From: Solirubrobacteraceae bacterium
GTDB lineage: Bacteria > Actinomycetota > Thermoleophilia > Solirubrobacterales > Solirubrobacteraceae
DNA: 5,488 nucleotides
Assembly: GCA_025935735.1 (NCBI GenBank)
Contig: JAICUS010000419.1
Location: 1-5,488 of the forward strand
Direction: 5' to 3'
The notes below the pieces were generated by a model. It was not told where the DNA came from. It searched no databases and saw only the letters and a list, made by a program, of their open reading frames with translations. How positions within the stretch are numbered: position 1 is the stretch's first letter; each line of letters begins with the position of its first letter. This document shows, piece by piece, positions 1 to 5,223 of the stretch. Position numbers and translations under genes: made by a program.

Positions 1-202
1 GGGCGCGCGCTTCGCGGCCACGATGACCATGAGCGGCTCGACGGTCACCGTGACCCTGGGCGCGGTCGCCTCCGGCTCCACGAAGACCGCGTCGGGCACG
101 AGCCCGATGGTGTGGACCCCGTCGACCAGCGCCGCCGACCTGGCCGGCAACGCCATGTCCGGCACCGCGGCGACCGAATCCGGGACCGACGTGGACTTCT
201 GA
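1..202 (+). CDS. C-terminal end of a secreted beta-rich (Ig-like) surface protein, partial
   Basis: The gene begins before the window. Reading from base 2 there are 66 open codons, ending in TGA at 200-202. The residues are rich in Thr, Ser, Gly, Ala and Val and contain 'SGSTVTVTLG', then 'MVWTPS', then 'DLAGNA', and the protein ends 'GTDVDF'. Alternating beta-strand patterns followed by a WTPS...AGNA segment are typical of repeated extracellular domains in large actinobacterial surface proteins. I know this ending from Solirubrobacterales-type secreted proteins, but only by recollection. No catalytic motif and no sortase (LPxTG) signal is visible at the C-terminus. The stop overlaps the start of the next gene by one base, so the two are probably co-transcribed and translationally coupled. 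In comparable loci a SipW-type signal peptidase lies close by. That would be off the left edge here and cannot be checked. The reading frame is certain; the function is not. Confidence 0.7.
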   Translation, partial: GARFAATMTMSGSTVTVTLGAVASGSTKTASGTSPMVWTPSTSAADLAGNAMSGTAATESGTDVDF

Positions 203-1053
203 TGCCGCGGCTCGGCCACCTCCTCACCGCGGTCGCCGCCCTCGGCGTGCTCGCCGTCGCGCTGCTCGGCGGACACAAGGACGACGCCGTCGCCTTCCAG
301 CTCGCGGACGCCGACGGCGCGCTGTCGCTGACCAACTCGCGCTCCGGCGCGGCGATCTTCCACGGCGAGGGCCTGCGCCCCGGCGTGCCGGTCAACGGCG
401 CGGTGACGATCGGCGCCGCCGGCGCGGCCGCGCTGGCGCTCGAGGCGACGCCGGAGAGCGAGTCCGGCAACGCGCGGCTGTGGGCGGCGCTGGCGCTCCG
501 GGTCGCCGACGTGACCGACCCCGCGGTGCCGGTCGTGCTCTACGACGGTCCGCTGTCCGGCCTCGGCCGGCACTCGCTGGGGAGCCTCGCGCCCGGCGGC
601 CCCCGGACCTACGAGCTGACCGCCGAGCTGCCCGCGGCCACCGGCGACGCCTACCAGGGCGCACGGCTGTCGCTGGGGTTCACGTGGGTGGCCACCGGCC
701 CGGGCGCGGCGATCACGCCGACGCCGACCGCGCCGCCGGCGGCCACGCCCGTCCCTCCGGCCGATCCCAACGCCACGGTCACGGCCGACGCGCTGGCCGC
801 GCTGCCCTCGGCGAAGGCCTGCGTGAAGCGGGCGCGGCTGACGATCCGGCTCAAGCGCCCGCGCGGCGTGACCGTGCGCGCGGTGACGGTCCGCGTCGCG
901 CACCGCAAGCCGCTGCACCCCAAGGGCACGACGGTCGTGCTGAAGAAGCTGCCCAAGCGCGGCCGCTACACGGTCACGGTGACCACGAGGCTGGCCAACG
1001 GCCGGACGCTGAAGAGCGCGCGGACCTACCGCGCCTGCACGGCGTCGCGGTAG
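202..1053 (+). CDS. Exported TasA/camelysin-like (SipW-substrate type) protein with a Cys-bracketed C-terminal domain
   Basis: A 283-residue protein. I chose the ATG at 202 because it overlaps the upstream stop (TGATG) and puts a hydrophobic segment (residues 7-23) at the N-terminus as a signal peptide; an in-frame ATG at 112 lies inside the upstream gene. Residues 36-165 match the TasA/camelysin pattern: 'LSLTNSRSGAAIFHGEGLRPG' (41-61), then beta-strands, 'VVLYDGPLSGLG' (111-122), 'SLAPGGPRTYELTAELP' (128-144) and 'YQGARLSLGFTW' (151-162). In TasA relatives these parts correspond to the 'N..PG' strand, the 'YdGpL' turn and the 'yqG....f.w' end strand. A Pro/Thr/Ala linker (171-190) follows. 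The last domain is very basic (Lys/Arg-rich beta-strands, 208-280) and is bracketed by Cys207 and Cys279, a likely disulfide. TasA-type proteins form extracellular fibres or matrix; that role here is inferred by family. The 3' end overlaps the convergent rsmI gene by 28 bases. Confidence 0.72.
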   Translation: MPRLGHLLTAVAALGVLAVALLGGHKDDAVAFQLADADGALSLTNSRSGAAIFHGEGLRPGVPVNGAVTIGAAGAAALALEATPESESGNARLWAALALRVADVTDPAVPVVLYDGPLSGLGRHSLGSLAPGGPRTYELTAELPAATGDAYQGARLSLGFTWVATGPGAAITPTPTAPPAATPVPPADPNATVTADALAALPSAKACVKRARLTIRLKRPRGVTVRAVTVRVAHRKPLHPKGTTVVLKKLPKRGRYTVTVTTRLANGRTLKSARTYRACTASR

Positions 1054-1838
1054 AGCGCGTTCGCCGGCGCGCCGGTGAGCTCGGCCACCACGCCCGCGGC
1101 CACCCGCGGGCGCGCGCCGCCCTCGACCAGCCGGCGGACCGCTTCGACCGCCGCCGGATCGACGCCCTCGCGCGGCGGGGCGCCGCCGATCACCAGCACG
1201 ACCTCGCCGCGCGGCGCCTCCTCCGCGTAGCGCTCGGCGAGCGACGCCGCGCTGCCGCGCACGACCTCCTCGTGCACCTTGGTCAGCTCGCGGCACACCG
1301 CGACCGGCCGCTCCGGATCGAGCGAGGCCAGCACCGCCAGCGACGCGCCCACCCGGCGCGGCGACTCGAACGCCACCACGGTCTCCGGCGATGCGAGCAC
1401 CTCCTCCAGCGCCGCGCGCTTGCGCGGCAGGAAGCCCGCGAACCGCCAGGCGCTCGCCGGCAGCGCGCTGGCCACCAGCGCGGCCAGCGCCGCCGACGGG
1501 CCGGGCAGGACCTCGACCGCCAGCCCGGCGGCCACGCAGCCCTGCACGAGCACGTAGCCGGGGTCCGACACCAGCGGCATCCCCGCGTCGCTGACCAGCG
1601 CCACGACGGCGCCGTCGCGCATGCGCTCGACCAGCTCGGCCGCCCGCGCGCGCTCGTTGTGCTCGTGGTAGCTGACGAGCGTGGCCGAGACGCCGTAGCG
1701 CTCCAGCAACACGCGCGTGTGACGCGTGTCCTCACAGGCCACCACGTCCGCCGCGCGCAGCGCGGCCAGCACGCGCAGGGTGACGTCCTCGAGGTTCCCG
1801 ATCGGCGTCGGGCAGACGACGAGCCGCCCGGCGGTCAT
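1026..1838 (-). CDS. rsmI: 16S rRNA (cytidine(1402)-2'-O)-methyltransferase RsmI
   Basis: A 270-residue SAM-dependent methyltransferase of the tetrapyrrole-methylase fold. It 2'-O-methylates C1402 in the decoding centre of the 30S subunit; in other bacteria RsmH adds the N4-methyl to the same base. Family motifs appear in order: 'CPTPIGNLEDVTLR' (9-22), 'ACEDTRHTRVLL' (34-45), 'LVSDAGMPLVSDPG' (81-94), the SAM-site 'LPGPSA' (111-116), 'FAGFLPRK' (133-140), 'FESPRR' (157-162) and 'CRELTKVHEEVVRG' (182-195). The C-terminal 'ELTGAPANALYRDAV' resembles the usual RsmI end. The length is close to E. coli RsmI (286 residues). The start ATG at 1838 overlaps the ROK gene stop (ATGA), so it is probably translated by coupling. 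Only a weak GGCGG precedes it. The stop (TAG at 1028-1026) lies within the coding end of the convergent TasA-like gene. Assignment is firm. Confidence 0.95.
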   Translation of the reverse strand: MTAGRLVVCPTPIGNLEDVTLRVLAALRAADVVACEDTRHTRVLLERYGVSATLVSYHEHNERARAAELVERMRDGAVVALVSDAGMPLVSDPGYVLVQGCVAAGLAVEVLPGPSAALAALVASALPASAWRFAGFLPRKRAALEEVLASPETVVAFESPRRVGASLAVLASLDPERPVAVCRELTKVHEEVVRGSAASLAERYAEEAPRGEVVLVIGGAPPREGVDPAAVEAVRRLVEGGARPRVAAGVVAELTGAPANALYRDAVQAR

Positions 1839-2842
1839 GCGGCCGCCGCGCCCCGCGGGTGGGACTCCAGCGCGCCGGTGGGGACGCCGTCGGCCACGTC
1901 GCGGGCCATCAGCGCCGCGCCGATCATCCCCGCCTCCGGCCCCATCCGGGCGGCCTCGACGCGGACCACGTCCTTGGCCGGCGAGAGCGCGCGCTCGAGC
2001 ATGACCTCGCGCGCGGGCGCGAGCAGCAGCTCGCCGGCGGCGATCACCCCGCCGCCGATCACCACGACCTGCGGGTTGAAGATGTTCACCAGGTTGGCGA
2101 TCCCCACGCCGAGCGCGCGGCCGATCGTCTCGATCGCTCCCTGGGCCACCGGGTCGCCCCCCGTGGCCAGCTCGGTGATCAGCGGCCCGGTGAGCTCGCG
2201 GCCCTCCTCCAGCGCGTGACCCAGCGCGGTGTCGGGGTGCCGGGCGACGGCCAGCGACGCCTCGCGGACCAGCGCCGAGCCGGACGCCACCGACTCCAGG
2301 CAGCCCCAGTTCGGGCAGTTGCCCTGGCACGGGCGCCCGTTCATCTCCACGACCATGTGCCCCATCTCGGCGCCGCCGCCGATCCAGCCGCGGTAGACCT
2401 CGCCGCGCAGCAGCAGGCCGCCGCCGATCCCCGTGCCGAGCGTGAGCAGGCACACCTCCGTCGCGCCCTTGGCGACGCCGATCCGCGCCTCGCACAGGAT
2501 GTGGCAGTTGGCGTCGTTGTCGACGACGACGGGGACGCCGAGCCGGTCCGCCATCACCTCGCCGAACGCGATGTCCTTGAGCGGGACGTTGACCGCCTGC
2601 ACGGCCATGCCGGTGCGGTTGTCGAACGTGCACGGGATGCCGAACCCCACCGCGTCGATCGGCCCGCCGACGGCCTTCCGGATCTCCTCGACCGCGTCGG
2701 CCACCATCTGCACGAGCTGATCCTGCGTGAGACCGAGGACCGGGCGGTTGGTACGGTGGATCACCGCGAGGTCGGCGCCGACCGCGCCCGCCAAGAGCTT
2801 CGTGCCGCCGAGGTCGACGCCGATCACGTGTCCCTCGGCCAC
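1835..2842 (-). CDS. ROK-family sugar kinase (glucokinase-like)
   Basis: A 335-residue kinase of the ROK family, which transfers phosphate from ATP to a hexose such as glucose, fructose or N-acetylmannosamine. Visible motifs: phosphate-binding 'IGVDLGGTK' (7-15); 'VGFGIPCTFD' (65-74); catalytic 'DNDAN' with Asp110 as the expected base (108-112); 'LTLGTGIGGGL' (133-143); a zinc-site region with His162 in 'EMGH' and Cys172, Cys176 and Cys181 in 'CQGNCPNWGCLE' (172-183); and adenosine-side 'NPQVVVIGGGV' (256-266). No N-terminal helix-turn-helix is present, so it is an enzyme and not a ROK repressor. I prefer the GTG at 2842. The ATG at 2878 would add 12 residues (MDRPWRERYGGR) that do not look like ROK sequence and would overlap the start of the divergent LCP gene. 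It ends in an ATGA overlap with rsmI, so the two form an operon. Substrate cannot be read from sequence; glucose is the default guess. Confidence 0.9.
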   Translation of the reverse strand: MAEGHVIGVDLGGTKLLAGAVGADLAVIHRTNRPVLGLTQDQLVQMVADAVEEIRKAVGGPIDAVGFGIPCTFDNRTGMAVQAVNVPLKDIAFGEVMADRLGVPVVVDNDANCHILCEARIGVAKGATEVCLLTLGTGIGGGLLLRGEVYRGWIGGGAEMGHMVVEMNGRPCQGNCPNWGCLESVASGSALVREASLAVARHPDTALGHALEEGRELTGPLITELATGGDPVAQGAIETIGRALGVGIANLVNIFNPQVVVIGGGVIAAGELLLAPAREVMLERALSPAKDVVRVEAARMGPEAGMIGAALMARDVADGVPTGALESHPRGAAAA

Positions 2843-2865
2843 GCGGCCACCATATCGCTCCCGCC
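2843..2865. promoter_or_regulatory. Minimal divergent start region between the ROK and LCP genes
   Basis: Only 23 bases separate the GTG start of the ROK gene (2842, minus strand) from the ATG of the LCP gene (2866, plus strand). Neither side shows a clear Shine-Dalgarno sequence. The gap is too short to hold two complete promoters with untranslated leaders, so each promoter's -35 region must lie inside the other gene, or the transcripts start at or next to the start codons. The local bases are less GC-rich at 2851-2856 (CATATC), the only such patch nearby. The gap itself is seen directly; the regulatory role is inferred. Confidence 0.5.
2849..2854 (-). promoter_or_regulatory. Candidate -10 element for a leaderless ROK-rsmI transcript
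   Basis: On the minus strand the hexamer TATGGT (2854 down to 2849) fits the TANNNT form of actinobacterial -10 boxes. Six bases lie between it and the GTG at 2842. Transcription would therefore start at, or very near, the first base of the start codon and give a leaderless mRNA, which is common in Actinomycetota. No convincing -35 hexamer was found at the expected distance (around 2872-2878). Weak, short motif; inferred. Confidence 0.35.
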
Positions 2866-3954
2866 ATGGCCGATCCACGCGACGACGACACGCCCCAGTA
2901 CACCCTGTACCGCGCGCGCCCGCGGTTTCTGAGCCGGCGCGGCGACGACGGCGGGCTGGCGGCGATGCAGCGCTCGCCGGACGGCTACGAGGCGCCGCCG
3001 AAGCGCCGCCGGCGGATCACCGTCTGGCGCGTCGTGCGCTGGCTGGTCACGCTGGTGGTGGCCTGGCTGCTCGTCTCGCTGATCCTGTTCCTCGTCTCCG
3101 CGCAGATCGAGCGCTCCAAGGTCTCCGACGCGGCGCGCAGCGAACTGGCGAGCTCGGGCTTCACGCTGACGAGCCCGAACACGATCCTCGTGCTCGGCTC
3201 CGACGCCCGCCCGAAGGGCACGCACGAGGCGGGGGCGCAGACGATCGGCCAGCCGTCGCGCTCGGACTCGATCCTGCTGCTGCGCATCGGCGGCGGCCAC
3301 AACGCGTCGCTGTCGATCCCGCGCGACACCGTGGTCGACATCCCCGGCCACGGCCGCAACAAGATCAACGCCGCCTACGCGTTCGGCGGGCCGTCGCTGG
3401 CCATCCGCACCGTCGAGCAGTTCCTGGGCATCCGCATCAACCACCTGGCCGAGGTCAACTTCGAGAACTTCCCGCAGCTGATCGACGCGCTCGGCGGCAT
3501 CAAGTACACGGGCGGGTGCGTGTACTCGCTCATCTCCGGCGGGCGCAAGAACGGCGGCGTGACCCTGCGGCTGAAGGCCGGGACGCACACTTTGAACGGC
3601 AAGCAGGCGCTCGCGCTGGCCCGCACGCGGCACAACCTGTGCAACCCGGCGGAGAACGACCTCACCCGCGAGCGCCGCCAGCAGAAGATCCTGCTGGCCA
3701 TCAAGAGCCGCGTGAAGTCGCCGGGCACGTTCTTCCGGCTTCCGTGGGTCGCGTGGGCGGCGCCCAAGGCGCTGCGCACCGACATGGGCGGCTTCTCGCT
3801 GCTCGGCCTGGTCGGCGCCGAGCTGAGCGGAGGCTCGGCGAAGCCGACCGTGCTCACGCCCACGGGCGCGGAGACGCTGCCCGACGGCGGCGCGGGGCTG
3901 ACGGTGGACGACGCGAGCAAGCAGCGCGCGGTCGACCGGTTCATGAACGGCTGA
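2866..3954 (+). CDS. LytR-CpsA-Psr (LCP) family cell-wall polymer ligase
   Basis: A 362-residue single-pass membrane protein. A basic cytoplasmic N-terminus (1-52, with 'KRRRR' at 46-50) precedes a transmembrane helix (about 54-79) and an extracellular LCP domain (about 105-280). Conserved LCP signatures are present: 'TILVLGSD' (106-113), 'RSDSILLLRI' (132-141), 'SIPRDTVVDIPG' (150-161), 'KINAAYAFGG' (166-175), 'LIDALGG' (205-211), 'AGTHTLNGKQALALARTR' (238-255) and 'RERRQQKIL' (268-276). Arg132, Asp134, Arg153, Asp154, Arg253 and Arg255 match residues that bind the polyprenyl-pyrophosphate and metal. LCP enzymes move glycopolymers from lipid carriers to peptidoglycan; the polymer here is unknown. 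Cys218 and Cys259 flank the QALA helix and could form a disulfide. After the LCP core, residues 285-362 ('SPGTFFRLPWVAWAAP...') form a lineage-type tail. Such proteins are often mislabelled as LytR transcription regulators; no DNA-binding domain is seen. ATG 2866 is the only in-frame start that fits; no Shine-Dalgarno precedes it. Confidence 0.93.
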   Translation: MADPRDDDTPQYTLYRARPRFLSRRGDDGGLAAMQRSPDGYEAPPKRRRRITVWRVVRWLVTLVVAWLLVSLILFLVSAQIERSKVSDAARSELASSGFTLTSPNTILVLGSDARPKGTHEAGAQTIGQPSRSDSILLLRIGGGHNASLSIPRDTVVDIPGHGRNKINAAYAFGGPSLAIRTVEQFLGIRINHLAEVNFENFPQLIDALGGIKYTGGCVYSLISGGRKNGGVTLRLKAGTHTLNGKQALALARTRHNLCNPAENDLTRERRQQKILLAIKSRVKSPGTFFRLPWVAWAAPKALRTDMGGFSLLGLVGAELSGGSAKPTVLTPTGAETLPDGGAGLTVDDASKQRAVDRFMNG

Positions 3955-4242
3955 AGCGCCGAGCCGGGGCCGGCGAACGGCTGCTGGGTAGGGAAGCGGC
4001 CGGCCTTGGGTCGGTCGCGAGGGTCGGGTGTGCGCGAATCTCAGGCACGCTCTGCGAAAGCGATCACGTTCGACCGGGTGCGCGTTTGCGCAGGGAACCG
4101 GGCGTAAAGTTTGTCGGGCCGAGCCCGCCTAAGGTGACACGCGCGTCCGCGGGCGCCACCCGGACCGATCATCCGCGCACGCCGGCCAGGGCTCCTGCTT
4201 CCTCACCCAGCCGCAGTTCGCCGGCCCCGGCAAGGCGCCGGC
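3955..4242. other. Convergent intergenic region without a convincing gene
   Basis: This is 288 bases between the ends of the LCP gene and the downstream acyl-CoA dehydrogenase gene. Frames through it give Arg/Pro/Ala-rich strings with no family resemblance, and none has a plausible start. Small structures seen: AGCCG (3962-3966) pairing with CGGCT (3978-3982); the palindrome GGCCGGCC at 3998-4005; a short perfect hairpin TGCGC-GTTT-GCGCA at 4079-4092; TAAAGTTT at 4105-4112, which resembles the -35 half of a sigma-28 promoter; and a GC hairpin at 4220-4242. None of the plus-strand structures is followed by a T-run. GC content dips mildly at 4080-4135 compared with the flanking genes. No tRNA, riboswitch or IS end was recognised. 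Confidence 0.6.
4220..4242 (-). terminator. GC hairpin directly after the acyl-CoA dehydrogenase stop codon
   Basis: On the minus strand the arm GCCGGC (4242-4237) directly follows the stop codon and pairs with GCCGGC (4225-4220). Inside it CC pairs with GG (4235-4234 with 4228-4227) after one mismatch, leaving a five-base loop (4233-4229). That gives eight base pairs rich in GC. No T-tract follows, so it is not a classical intrinsic terminator. GC-rich hairpins without U-tracts are common at actinobacterial gene ends and may slow polymerase or protect the mRNA 3' end. Function inferred. Confidence 0.4.
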
Positions 4243-5223
4243 TCAGAGCAACAGGGAGGCGACCTGCTCGCGGTGCCAGCGCGAGTCGCCGTAGGCGTGC
4301 GCGTTGGCCTCGGCGCGCTTGAGGAACAGGTGCAGGTCGTGCTCCCAGGTGAAGCCGATGCCGCCGTGGACCTGGAGCGCCGAGCGGCAGACGTTGACCG
4401 CGGCGTCGGAGGCGTAGGCCTTGGCCGAGTAGGAGGCCAGGCGGGCGGCGTCCGGGTCGTGGTCGAGCGCCCAAGCGGCCCAGAGGGTGACGCTGCGGGC
4501 GCCCTCGGTCTCCAGGTACATCTGCGCGCAGGCGTGCGAGACGGCCTGGTTGACCCCGATCGGGCGGCCGAACTGCTTGCGCTCCTTGGCGTAGTCGACG
4601 GCCATCGCGGTCACCCGCGCGGCCACGCCGACCGACTCGGCGGCGGCCATCACCGCGGTCGCGTGCCAGGCATGGGAGAAGTCGGTGCCGGTGATCTCCT
4701 CGCCGGGCGCGCCGTCGAGCCGGACGGTGAACAGCGGCCGCGTGGAGTCCAGCGCGCGGGCCGGCTCGATCGTCGCGTCCGACGGCTTCACCGCGAAGTG
4801 GCGGCCGCCCTCGGCCGTGACCACGAGCACGTCGGCCACGTCGGCGTGCGGGACGGCGATCTTGGTCCCGGTCAGGCCGCCGTTCGCGCGCAGAGACGGG
4901 GTCTCCGGGTCGGCGTTGCCCTCCTCCCACATGGCCACGGTCCCGCGCCCGTCCAGCGCCGGGTAGAGGAGCTTCGCCGCCCAGGTGGCGGTCAGCGGGG
5001 TGGGCGCGAGCGCGTAGCCGACCTGCTCGGCCAGGACGGCCAGCTCGACCGTCCCCAGCTCGGCGATGTCCGGCCAGCCGAGCTCGGCGATCTCGTCCCA
5101 GTGCGGGTCGGGCTCGCCGTCGAGGGCGACCTTGCGCACGGTCTCCAGCGGGTAGCGGGAGGCCAGGAAGTCTCGCGCCGTGCGGCGGATCTCGCGCTGG
5201 TCGTCGGTGAGGTCGAAGTTCAT
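4243..5223 (-). CDS. Short acyl-CoA dehydrogenase-like subunit (second gene of a pair)
   Basis: A 326-residue member of the acyl-CoA dehydrogenase superfamily (FAD-dependent alpha,beta-oxidation of acyl-CoA), shorter than the usual 380 or so. The N-terminal helical domain starts 'MNFDLTDDQREIRRTARDFL' (1-20). 'ELGWPDIAELGTVELAVLAEQVG' (47-69) lacks the 'PEEYGGLGLG' loop that normally follows 'LGWP', about ten residues. The middle beta domain (about 94-180) is compact. The C-terminal helical domain has 'YAKERKQFGRPIGVNQAV' (211-228) and 'QVHGGIGFTWEHDLHLFLKRA' (284-304), both strong family signatures. The usual catalytic-glutamate stretch (EGT) is not seen; the end reads 'AYGDSRWHREQVASLLL'. 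Its ATG overlaps the upstream dehydrogenase stop (ATGA). Such adjacent unequal pairs, for example FadE28-FadE29 of Mycobacterium tuberculosis, make alpha2-beta2 enzymes acting on bulky acyl-CoAs such as sterol side chains. The family is certain; partner and substrate are inferred. Confidence 0.88.
   Translation of the reverse strand: MNFDLTDDQREIRRTARDFLASRYPLETVRKVALDGEPDPHWDEIAELGWPDIAELGTVELAVLAEQVGYALAPTPLTATWAAKLLYPALDGRGTVAMWEEGNADPETPSLRANGGLTGTKIAVPHADVADVLVVTAEGGRHFAVKPSDATIEPARALDSTRPLFTVRLDGAPGEEITGTDFSHAWHATAVMAAAESVGVAARVTAMAVDYAKERKQFGRPIGVNQAVSHACAQMYLETEGARSVTLWAAWALDHDPDAARLASYSAKAYASDAAVNVCRSALQVHGGIGFTWEHDLHLFLKRAEANAHAYGDSRWHREQVASLLL

Noticed and set aside
480..2219. Long plus-strand open frame of 579 codons across the TasA-like gene and antisense to rsmI and ROK.
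   Set aside because: Composition is Arg/Ala/His-rich with no motif. It is a shadow of high-GC codon use opposite and alongside well-supported genes.
2843..2878. A 12-residue N-terminal extension of the ROK kinase from an ATG at 2878.
   Set aside because: The extra residues do not resemble ROK N-termini and would overlap the LCP start. The GTG at 2842 places the phosphate-binding motif at the usual distance from the start.
1839..2903. The rsmI reading frame stays open for about 1.06 kb upstream of its ATG, through the whole ROK gene, suggesting a 625-residue fusion protein.
   Set aside because: The upstream part is Arg/Gly/Ala-rich without any family motif and is an out-of-frame reading of the clearly conserved ROK gene. 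The RsmI homology begins exactly at the ATG at 1838.
1859..2932. Plus-strand open frame of 357 codons antisense to the ROK gene.
   Set aside because: It mirrors the ROK codons; His/Asp/Arg-rich low-complexity product with no recognisable domain.
2824..3633. Minus-strand open frame of 269 codons antisense to the LCP gene.
   Set aside because: It lies opposite strong LCP motifs and its product (Arg/Ala/Gln/Asp-rich) matches no family I know.
3962..3982. Intrinsic terminator for the LCP gene (AGCCG ... CGGCT).
   Set aside because: The stem is only five base pairs with an 11-base loop and no T-run; too weak to annotate as a terminator.
4111..4135. Housekeeping promoter made of TTGTCG (4111-4116) and TAAGGT (4130-4135).
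   Set aside because: The spacer is only 13 bases, well short of the usual 16-18, and no plus-strand gene follows.
2727..4322. Plus-strand open frame of 531 codons overlapping the LCP gene and the intergenic gap.
   Set aside because: It is a frame-shifted reading of the LCP gene, and its tail in the gap is Arg/Pro/Ala filler. No start or motif supports it.
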